Assembly: GCA_039931615.1 (NCBI GenBank)
Contig: JBDTRR010000026.1
Coordinates: 8,430-72,429, forward strand
Length of the DNA: 64,000 bases
Source of the DNA: JAHFUI01 sp039931615
GTDB taxonomy: Bacteria; Acidobacteriota; Vicinamibacteria; Vicinamibacterales; CAVVIG01
Direction: 5' to 3'
In this document: in pieces, positions 1 to 10,082 of the stretch
How positions within the stretch are numbered: the first letter of the stretch is position 1
Layout: each line of letters opens with the position of its first letter
Program-made: the position numbers and the translations under genes
Notes under the pieces: generated by a model
What the model saw: only the letters and a program-made list of their open reading frames with translations
Told to the model about the DNA's origin: nothing
Databases searched by the model: none

Positions 1-2
1 GG

Positions 3-185
3 CGCGACGATACGCTGCGCCGGCAATTCACCCGCACCCGGGCGCTCGCCTTTCCCCACGGCCACGCCCAGGAGCGGACCATCGGCTTCGTGTCCTTCCT
101 CAACCAGTACGGGCCGGCGCTGGTCGATCGGCTGCACGAGGAGCTCCCGCTCGACCTCGGATTGCACTGGATGATCACGATTTAA
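3..185 (+). CDS. bshC: Putative cysteine ligase BshC, C-terminal end (partial)
   Basis: An open frame enters from the left edge and ends at TAA 183-185. It gives about 60 residues. The stretch FPHGHAQER followed by FLNQYGPALVDRL resembles the end of BshC, the enzyme thought to add cysteine to glucosaminyl-malate in bacillithiol synthesis. BshC proteins carry a similar PxGxxQER...FL..YGPxLVDRL tail. The rest of the gene lies outside the window, so the call rests on this tail alone. The PBP gene starts 14 nt downstream on the same strand, so the two may be co-transcribed. Confidence 0.65.
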   Translation, partial: RDDTLRRQFTRTRALAFPHGHAQERTIGFVSFLNQYGPALVDRLHEELPLDLGLHWMITI

Positions 186-199
186 GGACCCTGGCGAGG

Positions 200-2566
<2,367 letters not shown>

Positions 2567-2582
2567 CACACAGCAGCGGACC

Positions 2583-2588
2583 TATAAT
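2583..2588 (+). promoter_or_regulatory. -10 box TATAAT before a 13-codon leader ORF
   Basis: A perfect TATAAT lies 7 nt before ATG 2596. The context GGACCTATAATC is repeated at the xdhC promoter (6095-6106). No convincing -35 is visible. A transcript would begin close to the ATG at 2596 and lead into the gene at 2681. Confidence 0.5.
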
Positions 2589-2595
2589 CCGCGCG

Positions 2596-2637
2596 ATGCG
2601 ATCCACACGCCTGTCAGGAACCTCGTGGCTGGCCTGA
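2596..2637 (+). CDS. Possible 13-residue leader peptide
   Basis: ATG 2596 to TGA 2635-2637 reads MRSTRLSGTSWLA. It begins at the expected transcription start of the TATAAT at 2583-2588, so it would be a leaderless small ORF 43 nt ahead of the hypothetical gene at 2681 and in another frame. No family is recognised. It may be only a chance ORF in the 5' leader. Confidence 0.25.
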   Translation: MRSTRLSGTSWLA

Positions 2638-2680
2638 CGTGGTGCGGCGAAAAGAGACTGACGCCGCGGCGCGAGGCTAG

Positions 2681-3127
2681 GTGCCGATGCCATTGCTGTT
2701 TCGGATTCGGATGATCCTGGCGGCAGCCTTCCTGATCTGGGCCGGCCTCAGCTCCGGCATCCGCCCCATGCTTGCGGATTGGCGATCATGGGCCGCCAGC
2801 GGTACCGAGCCTGACCTCATCGATCGAGAAGATCGGCGATACGCGGCGCTGGCCGCGTCGCTGCCCACTGAAGGAGTCGTCGGCTACCTTCCGCCCGGCC
2901 GGTGGCCGGCAGTCGACGAGGTGCGACGCTTTTACCTGGCGCAGTATGCGTTGACGCCGCGGATCATCACGATCGGCACCGCCGCCGAATTCGTCATCGT
3001 CGTTCCCGAGGTCTCACCCGACGGTGGCGACAACTCTGGCGCCACCGTCGATGATCCTCGACTTGCCGGCTTCGTGCTGTTCCGGCATTTCAGCAACGGG
3101 ATTCGGGTCTTCAGGCGGTTCGGGTGA
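2681..3127 (+). CDS. Hypothetical membrane-anchored protein, first gene of a glycosyltransferase unit
   Basis: 148 aa, not recognised. Residues about 8-30 are hydrophobic and fit a signal anchor. The rest is soluble, with EVRRFYLAQYALTPRII near the middle and a short basic C-terminus. Its stop overlaps the next start by 4 nt (GTGA), so it is translationally coupled to the two large membrane proteins downstream and probably acts with them at the inner membrane. Starts GTG 2681 and ATG 2687 are both possible. GAGG at 2672-2675 serves either, with better spacing for ATG 2687. Confidence 0.6.
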   Translation: MPMPLLFRIRMILAAAFLIWAGLSSGIRPMLADWRSWAASGTEPDLIDREDRRYAALAASLPTEGVVGYLPPGRWPAVDEVRRFYLAQYALTPRIITIGTAAEFVIVVPEVSPDGGDNSGATVDDPRLAGFVLFRHFSNGIRVFRRFG

Positions 3128-4538
3128 CAGCGGGATCGACGCTGGCGCTCCTCCTGCCCGCGCTCGCCGCGTACCTGGTCCTCAGACAGTTGCGGAGCGG
3201 TTCGACGGCGCCTTTCAGCCGGGTGCTCGCCGCCGCGGTCGCCCCCGGGCTCGGCGTCGGATTCGCCTCGTGCGCATATTTCCTGTTGTTGCTCCTGGTC
3301 CGGAATCAGCACACGGCTGTGCGTCTGGACGCCGGCCTCTGGATCATGGCGACCGGCAGCCTGCTGGCTCGTCAGTTCCTTCAGAGCCGCAACCCTGAGC
3401 AGGCCGACGATGGCATTGAAGGCGACGCCGGGGGCAGACCCGCCTGGCATCCCGCGTTGATCATCACGGCCGTGGGCGTGCTGTTGCTGTTAGCGGTCGC
3501 CGCCGCCGCCTTCTGGCTGCACTGGAGCCTCAATCCCCATGGGGAGTGGGACGCCTGGGCGATCTGGAATCTGCGCGCCCGCTCGCTGTTGACCGGAGCC
3601 GACTGGGCGGCGCCGTTCTCACCGGCGATCGCCTGGTCTCACCCCGACTACCCGCTGCTCCTCCCGCTCACCGTCGCCCGCCTGTGGGCCTACGCCGGGA
3701 GCGAAGGCACCATGGTCCCTGCCGTCGTTGCGGCGCTGTTCTCCCTCTCGTCCGTTGCGGTGGTGGTGATTTCTGTCGGCCGGCTGCGCGGGTGGCCCGC
3801 CGGCTTCCTGAGCGGCATGGCCCTGCTGATCGCGAGGACCCACGTCTTCCAGAGCTCCTGCCAGTGCGCGGACCAGCCGATCGGGTTCTTCATCCTTGTC
3901 GCAATCGTGTTCGTCACGATGAGCCGCGGCGCGACCGGGCCGGGACCGTCCTGCTGACCGCCGGTGCGGCGGCCGGCCTGGCGGCGTGGACGAAGAACGA
4001 GGGGATCCTCCTGCTCGGGCTGATGATCATCGTCGCCGGCGTGCAGGCTCCCCGCTTCCGCCCGCTGCGGTACCTCGCCGCCGGGGCCGCCGGGCCGGCC
4101 GTCGCCGTCGCGGCGTTCAAACTCGGGCTCTCACCATCGAACGATCTCTTCACGCAACAGACGGCCGCCGACATCGCCGGAAAGCTCATCGACCCGGGCC
4201 GATGGACGACCGTGATCGACCGGTTTGTCGATCTGGTGCCGGCATGGGGAGAGGTACCCGGGGGAGCGCTGGCCGGCCTTGGACTCGCGGTGGTGCTGGC
4301 CGCATCGCCCGATCGGCGCTCCGCCCGCCGCGCCGGCTTCGCGATGCTGCTGGTCGGCGCGATGTTGACCGGATACGGTCTGATCTACGTGATCACGCCC
4401 GCGCCCCTGGAGTGGCAGATAGCGACCTCACTCGATCGTCTCCTGACACAGCTCTGGCCAACGACGGTCTGGGCGGCGTTCCAGCTCTCGGGCGGTGGGC
4501 CAGGTCTGAGCGCCGACGTCAGCAGCGGGGCGACATGA
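3124..4538 (+). pseudogene. Glycosyltransferase-family-39-like membrane protein, frameshifted
   Basis: The first frame runs GTG 3124 to TGA 3957 (277 aa) and the second continues to TGA 4538. The first half is polytopic, with many Leu/Ala/Val helices and the loop GEWDAWAIWNLRARSL. The second half opens with further helices and AAWTKNEG. Both motifs are common in RgtA/GT39-type transferases that use polyprenyl-phosphate sugars. Joined, the product is about 470 aa. The switch lies near 3925-3950 in a GC-rich run and fits the loss of one base. It is either a recent pseudogene or an indel in the assembly. It overlaps both neighbours by 4 nt. Confidence 0.7.
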
Positions 4539-5996
4539 CGGCGTTGAACACCAGTCGGGCGCGCACGGCGGTCCTGACGGCCGCGTGCTTCCTGATCCTC
4601 GCGGCCGCATTCTTCGCGCGAACGACGGGAATCCACATCGACGAAAGCAACTACCTGAAAGTGGCGTGGAACGCGCCCTATGGCGATAGCCCCCTCACGG
4701 GAAAGCCCGCCCTGTTCTACGCGTTCAACTACCTGTTCCTCCACAGCCTGGGATTTGCTTTCGGCCCGCTGCGGCCGCTGTCGCTGCATCTCTTCTACAT
4801 CGGACTCTTTATCTTTCTCGCTGGCGTGGGCGGTCAGCCCGGTCGTTCGGAACCAGCCCCGGTTCGAGCGGTTCGCCCGGGTTCTCGTCCTGCTGACCTC
4901 CCCGCTCGCGCTGTTGAACGCGACCTCGCTGATGATGGAGTCGGCGGCTCTACCACTCCTCACCCTTGCGCTGGGGTGCATTTTGCGAAGCAGGCCAGAC
5001 TCGCGTGGCGATGCTGATCACCATGGCCGCGCCCCGCGCACGCTCCTCGTCGTTTCCAGCGCGCTCGCCACAGCGGTGAAATCGACCACCGTCCCGGCGC
5101 TGCTGCTACTGTCCCTGGCGTTTCACGGGCGGCTCAAGAACCGGGCCCATCTCATCCCGATCGGGATCGCCGTCGGCCTGGCGCTGAATCAGGCCATTCG
5201 CTGGGCCATCGGTGCGCAGGCGACCATCGTCTACGGAGGGACTGGCGCCCTGATGACGACGGGGGTCTTGGAACGAGCCCTGACTCGTGCGGGGCCGTAT
5301 CTTGCGACGTGGCTGTTCTTTGCCGGGATGGCCCAGGCGACCGCGTCGGTGTTCGTGCGAGGCCGGGTGTTCAAGAACCGCGAGTTCACGATCCTGACGC
5401 TCGGCTCGCTGGCCGGAGTCGTGGTGTTTCAGCGCGTGTCGGTGTTTCAGTTCGCGCGCTATTGTTATCCGGTCTTGTGGGCGGCGCTGCTCGGTGTCTT
5501 TCTGGTCGTCGAGCTCAGGAATCGCGCGCTCGTGGTCTCTCTTCTGGCACTGCAGCTGGCGCAGGCCGCGCCGCTGTTCACGCGTTCGATTGATCGTTTC
5601 AACCTGTGGCCCCCGCTCGTCACCGGGGAGTTGATCGAATCGGGCGGGACGATCTTCACCGGCTTCCCCATTTACGGGATGACGGCGCGGCAGCTGGTTC
5701 GCGACCCGCGACCGTGCGTCTGGATCAACTCGGAAAACGGCGAGAAGAACGAGGTCCTCGATCAGTTCGCGACGTCCACGCTCCCGGGCGCGCCGATCAT
5801 CCGGTCGAGCGTTTTCGAGATCGCCCCCGCCAGCCCCTGCTCACTCGCGAACACGGTCCGTTTCTGGCGGGAGCACGTCGACGGTCCAGACGTCCCCTGC
5901 ATGGTGGGCTGCAGACGCTGCGAGTTTCAGCAGGTCGACTACTTCTCCGTCAAGCCTGGTTGGGTGAGAAACCAGATCTGCTGGCCGCGGCGCTGA
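4535..5996 (+). pseudogene. Second glycosyltransferase-like polytopic membrane protein, frameshifted
   Basis: It starts at ATG 4535 inside the previous stop (ATGA overlap). The N-terminal frame has a membrane helix and then HIDESNYLKVAWNAPYG, a D-E motif typical of the first periplasmic loop of ArnT/PMT-like GT39 enzymes. Near 4828-4830 (a GGG run) the reading moves to the frame that ends at TGA 5996. That part has several helices and a periplasmic C-terminus with five clustered Cys (from PDVPCMVGCRRC). Deleting one G would restore about 486 aa. Two broken neighbours in one unit suggest decay or a poorly assembled stretch. The donor and acceptor are unknown. Confidence 0.7.
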
Positions 5997-6099
5997 CTGG
6001 ACCGGTCGATCGCCGATCCTCAACAACTGACGACGGCAGCGCGCCTGGTCGCCCGTGTCGGCGATGAGCGGCTCGATCCGCCTTCGAGCGCACCGGACC

Positions 6100-6105
6100 T
6101 ATAAT
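6100..6105 (+). promoter_or_regulatory. -10 box TATAAT of xdhC, near-leaderless
   Basis: TATAAT ends 8 nt before ATG 6114, so transcription should begin at or within 2-3 nt of the start codon. No Shine-Dalgarno sequence fits between them. Confidence 0.6.
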
Positions 6106-6113
6106 CGCCAGAG

Positions 6114-6956
6114 ATGAATGAAGAAGTCTTCGCCGCCGTCTCCGCCGCGCTCGAGCGTGGCGAGCCGGCTGCGCTCGTGACCATCGTCGCCACCCGCGGG
6201 TCGACGCCGCAGCGGGTCGGCGCCAAGATGCTGGTCTTCGGCGACGGCCGCATGGTCGGCACGATTGGCGGCGGCTGCTATGAGAACGACGCGTTCTGGA
6301 AGGCGCGGGAAGCGATCACGGCGCGGCAGCCCCAGCTCGTCCATTACGAGCTGTCCGACGACTTCGCCGAGGAGACCGGGTTGATCTGCGGCGGGCAGAT
6401 GGACGTCTACATCGAGCCGATCGAGCCGTCGCCCGAGCTCTACGTCATCGGTGCGGGGCACGTCGGCACGCACCTCGCGCACCTGGCGCAGGAGGTCGGC
6501 TTCCACGTCCATGTCGTCGACGACCGCGAGAAATTCGCCAACCGCGACCGCTTCCCGGCCGCGGCCGAAGTGCTCGCCGAGGACATCCCGGCCTGGCTGG
6601 CGCGCACCACCCTGACCCCCAATACCTACGTCGTCATCGTGACCCGCGGCCACACCAACGATCTCGAGGCGCTGCGGGCGCTGGCGCCGCGCGACCTCCG
6701 CTACCTCGGGCTGATCGGCAGCCGGGCCAAGGTGGCGCGCATCTACGACGCGCTCACTGCCGACGGCATGCCGGCACAGCACCTGAAGAAGGTGCATGCG
6801 CCGATCGGCCTCGACATCGGCGCCGTCACGCCGCAGGAGATCGCGGTCAGCATCCTGGCGGAGCTGATCGCCGTCAAGCACGGCAAGCTGGCCAGCCGCG
6901 ACGCCGCCGAGATGACCATGCAGTGGAACCCGCCCCAGCTGGCCCGCCGTGAGTAG
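6114..6956 (+). CDS. xdhC: XdhC/CoxI family molybdoenzyme maturation factor
   Basis: 280 aa. XdhC proteins bind molybdenum cofactor, help its sulfuration and deliver it to xanthine-dehydrogenase-type enzymes. The N-terminal XdhC/CoxI domain has GSTPQRVGAKML and GTIGGGCYE (residues about 29-60), with a CGG motif near residue 106. The C-terminal XdhC_C Rossmann domain begins at YVIGAGHVG (about 111) and includes VTRGHTND and YLGLIGSRAK. No molybdoenzyme subunit gene lies in the window. The next gene is a deaminase-type amidohydrolase, so a purine-related role is possible but inferred. Confidence 0.88.
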   Translation: MNEEVFAAVSAALERGEPAALVTIVATRGSTPQRVGAKMLVFGDGRMVGTIGGGCYENDAFWKAREAITARQPQLVHYELSDDFAEETGLICGGQMDVYIEPIEPSPELYVIGAGHVGTHLAHLAQEVGFHVHVVDDREKFANRDRFPAAAEVLAEDIPAWLARTTLTPNTYVVIVTRGHTNDLEALRALAPRDLRYLGLIGSRAKVARIYDALTADGMPAQHLKKVHAPIGLDIGAVTPQEIAVSILAELIAVKHGKLASRDAAEMTMQWNPPQLARRE

Positions 6957-7047
6957 GAGCGGCCGGGTGAGCCAGGCCGGGCGCTGAACCGACAGCGTTG
7001 CGAAGCCCCTCCCATCGGCGGTGTGAGCTTGGCGGCGGTCACGGTTG

Positions 7048-8385
7048 ATGTCTCCCATGTCCCTTCTCATTCGCGGCGGCATCGTGGTCACGATGAACGA
7101 CCGCCTCGACATCGTCGAAGGCGATGTGTCGATCCGCGACGGACGCATCGCGGCGGTCGCCGGGGCGATCAGCGAACCGCACGATCGAACCCTCGACGCC
7201 CGCGGCGGCTACATCCTGCCCGGGTTGATCCAGACCCACATCCACCTCTGCCAGACCCTGTTCCGGGGCTATGCCGACGATCTCCCGCTGATGGAGTGGC
7301 TGCGCCGCCGCGTCTGGCCGATGGAAGCGGCGCACACGCCGCAAAGCCTGCGGGCGGCGGCCCGCCTGGCCGCGACCGAGCTCCTGTGCAGCGGCACGAC
7401 ATCGGTGTTGACGATGGAGACGGTGCACGACACGGATGCCGTGTTCGAAGCAGTGGCCGAGATCGGCCTGCGGGCGACGATCGGCAAGTGCATGATGGAC
7501 GCCAGCAGCGAGGTGCCGGCGCGCCTGCGGGAGCGGACCCAGGCCTCGATCGACGACAGCGTCGCGCTGCATCGCCAGTGGCACGGCGCCGCCAGCGGAC
7601 GGCTCCGGGCCGCGTTCGCGCCGCGCTTCGCCGTCTCGTGCTCACGCCAGCTGCTCGAGGCGGTGGCGCACCTGTCGTCGAGACACGGCGCGCTCGTGCA
7701 CACGCACGCTGCCGAGTCGCGCGACGAAGTGGCGATCGTCCGGCAGTTGTCCGGCGGCTTGACCAACATCGAGTACCTGGCCAGCCTGTCGCTGGCGACG
7801 CAGCGGCTGTGCGTGGCGCACTGCGTGTGGGTGGACGAGCGCGAGCAGCAGCTGATGGCCGACCACGGCGTCAAGGTGATGCACTGTCCGAGCTCCAACC
7901 TCAAGCTCGGGTCGGGGGTGGCGCCGGTGCCGGAAATGCAGGCGCGCGGCATCACGGTGTCGCTCGGCGCCGACGGCGCCGCCTGCAACAACCGGCTGGA
8001 CATGTTCGACGAGATGCGGCTGGCGGCACTGGTGCAGGCGGCCCGCCGGGAACCCGGTGCGCTGGCGGCGCGCGATGTCTTGTGGATGGCGACCCGCGCC
8101 GGGGCGCGGACGCTCGGGCTCGAAGACGAGATCGGCTCGATCGAACCCGGCAAGCGCGCGGACCTGATCGTCGTCGATCGCGATCGGGCGCATCTGGCGA
8201 CGGGACCGGACCCGTATTCGACGCTGGTCTACGCCGGGCGCGGCAGCGACGTCCGCACGGCACTGGTCGACGGCGCGGTACTGGTCGACGATTTCGCCCC
8301 GGTCCGGATCGATCGGGCGGAGGTGATCGCCACGGCGCGGCTGGCGGCACGACAACTGGCCGCCCGCGCCGGCGTTCCGCCGTAG
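7048..8385 (+). CDS. Amidohydrolase of the TrzA/MTA-SAH deaminase/guanine deaminase group
   Basis: About 445 aa, a cytosolic metal-dependent hydrolase. It has the N-terminal metal motif HIHLCQ after a small beta-sandwich, HTHAAES, HCVWVDE and the metal Asp in GADGAACNN, ending with the sandwich segment GSIEPGKRADLIVVD. This fits the ATZ/TRZ family, which deaminates adenosine derivatives, guanine or related rings. The exact substrate cannot be read from the sequence. XdhC upstream suggests purine catabolism (inference). Starts ATG 7048 and ATG 7057 are both possible, and neither has a strong ribosome-binding site. Confidence 0.82.
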   Translation: MSPMSLLIRGGIVVTMNDRLDIVEGDVSIRDGRIAAVAGAISEPHDRTLDARGGYILPGLIQTHIHLCQTLFRGYADDLPLMEWLRRRVWPMEAAHTPQSLRAAARLAATELLCSGTTSVLTMETVHDTDAVFEAVAEIGLRATIGKCMMDASSEVPARLRERTQASIDDSVALHRQWHGAASGRLRAAFAPRFAVSCSRQLLEAVAHLSSRHGALVHTHAAESRDEVAIVRQLSGGLTNIEYLASLSLATQRLCVAHCVWVDEREQQLMADHGVKVMHCPSSNLKLGSGVAPVPEMQARGITVSLGADGAACNNRLDMFDEMRLAALVQAARREPGALAARDVLWMATRAGARTLGLEDEIGSIEPGKRADLIVVDRDRAHLATGPDPYSTLVYAGRGSDVRTALVDGAVLVDDFAPVRIDRAEVIATARLAARQLAARAGVPP

Positions 8386-8395
8386 GCGGCTGTTG

Positions 8396-8401
8396 TATAA
8401 T
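8396..8401 (+). promoter_or_regulatory. -10 box TATAAT upstream of hrcA
   Basis: TATAAT 8396-8401 lies 61 nt before the hrcA ATG, directly after the amidohydrolase stop. The preceding GCTGTTGTAT string (8389-8398) recurs at 9580-9589 over the grpE start. No clear -35 and no CIRCE operator (TTAGCACTC inverted repeat) are seen. Confidence 0.5.
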
Positions 8402-8409
8402 GACTTAGC

Positions 8410-8422
8410 GGTCTCAGCTCAG
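8410..8422 (+). repeat. 13-bp arm GGTCTCAGCTCAG ahead of hrcA (inverted copy ahead of grpE)
   Basis: The same 13 bases occur in exact inverted orientation at 9549-9561. Copy one is 40 nt before hrcA and copy two is 26 nt before grpE. It may be an operator pair, or the arms of a structure bracketing hrcA. Confidence 0.5.
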
Positions 8423-8462
8423 GACTGCGACAGCAGGTGTCCCAAGCCGGCCGCCATTACAG

Positions 8463-9503
8463 ATGACCCACGAGACTCCCGACCGATCGAAGCGTCTGCT
8501 CTCGGCGCTGATCCGTGAGTACATCGAGACCGGCGAGCCGGTGGCCTCGTCGCTGCTGGTGACGGCGGCCGGGCTTGGCGTGTCGTCGGCGACGGTGCGG
8601 AACATCCTGGCCCAGCTCGAGGACCAGGGCTACGTCCAGCAGCCGCACACGTCGGCGGGACGCATTCCGACCGATCGCGGTTACCGCTTCTACGTCGACC
8701 TGCTGCTCGAGTCGAAGCGGTCGGGCCGGACCGCCAGCGCGGTGGAAGCGCGGCTGCGGCGCGACCGGTCGGGGTCGCTGCCCGACTCGCTGTTGTCGCA
8801 GGCGTCGCACGTCGTGTCGCAGGCATCGCGGCTGTTCGCGTTCGCGCTGAAGCCGGCCCAGGGCGGGGCGGTGTTCGATCGCGTCGAGTTCATCCCGCTC
8901 AGTTCCGGCCGCGTCCTCGTGGTCATCGTGGCGCGCGGCGGCAACGTCCTCCAGAAAGTCATCGACATCAGCGAACCGCTCGACGCCGACGAGCTGCGCC
9001 AGGCCGCCAACTATCTGAACGTCGAGTTCACCGGCATGCCGCTGGCGCGCGCCCGCGAAGCGGTGCTCGAGCGCATCAGCGAAGAGCGGTCGTTGTGCGA
9101 CGCGCTGTTCGCGCGGGCGATGCGCCTGGCGACGTCGACCTTCACCAATCTCGCCGACGAGCGCATGCTCTACATCGAAGGCACGGCGACGCTGCTCGGC
9201 GACGCGCCCGGCGTCACGCTCGGCACGCTGCAGCTGCTGATCCAGATGATCGAGGAAAAGCAGCGCCTGGTGCGGCTGCTGAACGAATACATCGACGGCC
9301 CGGGCCTGACGGTGGTGATCGGCGCCGAGCATCCCGAACCGAACCTGCGGCCGTTCAGCCTGGTGGCGTCGACCTACGAAGATGGCGCCGGCACCGGCAC
9401 GATCGGCGTCATCGGCCCGACCCGGATGCACTACTCACGCGCCATCGCGGTCGTCGACGGCGCCGCGCAAGCGGTCTCGCGTGTGCTGCGAGACCCGAAT
9501 TGA
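8463..9503 (+). CDS. hrcA: Heat-inducible transcription repressor HrcA
   Basis: 346 aa, the usual family length. HrcA represses groE and dnaK operons by binding CIRCE and needs GroEL for folding. The N-terminal winged helix has SSATVRNILAQLEDQGY followed by QPHTSAGRIPTDRGYRFYVD (residues about 40-80). The GAF-like body includes RVLVVIVARGGNV, and the end has IGVIGPTRMHYSRAIAVVD, a family signature. It is the first gene of hrcA-grpE-dnaJ-prmA. No CIRCE is visible upstream, so autoregulation would need another site, perhaps the 13-bp repeat pair around the gene. Confidence 0.97.
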   Translation: MTHETPDRSKRLLSALIREYIETGEPVASSLLVTAAGLGVSSATVRNILAQLEDQGYVQQPHTSAGRIPTDRGYRFYVDLLLESKRSGRTASAVEARLRRDRSGSLPDSLLSQASHVVSQASRLFAFALKPAQGGAVFDRVEFIPLSSGRVLVVIVARGGNVLQKVIDISEPLDADELRQAANYLNVEFTGMPLARAREAVLERISEERSLCDALFARAMRLATSTFTNLADERMLYIEGTATLLGDAPGVTLGTLQLLIQMIEEKQRLVRLLNEYIDGPGLTVVIGAEHPEPNLRPFSLVASTYEDGAGTGTIGVIGPTRMHYSRAIAVVDGAAQAVSRVLRDPN

Positions 9504-9548
9504 CCCGTTCCGTTTGACGCTCACGCCACCAATCAGTCCTGGCGCAGG

Positions 9549-9561
9549 CTGAGCTGAGACC
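9549..9561 (-). repeat. 13-bp inverted partner of the pre-hrcA repeat
   Basis: CTGAGCTGAGACC is the exact reverse complement of 8410-8422. It lies in the 84-nt hrcA-grpE gap, just before the grpE start region. Confidence 0.5.
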
Positions 9562-9587
9562 TGGAGCTTAAAGCCGAGAGCTGTTGT

Positions 9588-10082
9588 ATGCCCGATGACC
9601 CGCTGACCGACATCCCCGAGGAGCTGGTGTCGACCGATCCGGTCTCCGATCTCCAGCGTGAACGCGACGACTATCAGGATCGGTGGCTGCGCAAGACCGC
9701 CGAGTTCGACAACTACCGGAAGCGGGTCGAACGCGAGCGCCGCGAACAGGCCGATCAGAAAGTCATCGATCTGCTGCTCGGCCTGCTGCCGGTCATCGAC
9801 GATTTCGATCGCGCGCTGACCATGGACGCCGGCGAAGGCGGCGCCGCCTACCGCAAAGGCATCGAGCTGATTCACGCCAACCTGAACGATCTGCTCCGCC
9901 GCCATGGCGTCCGCCCGATTGATTCACTGGGCGCTGATTTCGATCCCAATGTGCACCAGGCCGTGATCCACGAGTCCAGCCCGGCGCATCGCGAGGGCGA
10001 GGTCATCGGCGAACTGGCGCGCGGCTACATGATGGGCGATCGGCTCTTGCGCCCGGCGATGGTGAAGGTGGCCAAGCCGTGA
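9588..10082 (+). CDS. grpE: Nucleotide exchange factor GrpE
   Basis: 164 aa. GrpE releases ADP from DnaK during the chaperone cycle. The N-terminal coiled coil has DYQDRWLRKTAEFDNYRKRVERER (about residues 22-46), and the C-terminal beta domain carries GVRPIDSLGADFDPNVHQAV and GYMMGDRLLRPAMVKVA, both diagnostic. ATG 9588 is the clear start. It overlaps dnaJ by 4 nt (GTGA), so the two are coupled. In many bacteria dnaK sits between grpE and dnaJ, but here it is absent. Confidence 0.96.
   Translation: MPDDPLTDIPEELVSTDPVSDLQRERDDYQDRWLRKTAEFDNYRKRVERERREQADQKVIDLLLGLLPVIDDFDRALTMDAGEGGAAYRKGIELIHANLNDLLRRHGVRPIDSLGADFDPNVHQAVIHESSPAHREGEVIGELARGYMMGDRLLRPAMVKVAKP

Noticed and set aside
8386..8462. 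CIRCE operator upstream of hrcA
   Set aside because: No TTAGCACTC-N9-GAGTGCTAA-like inverted repeat is present here, before grpE, or before clpC.
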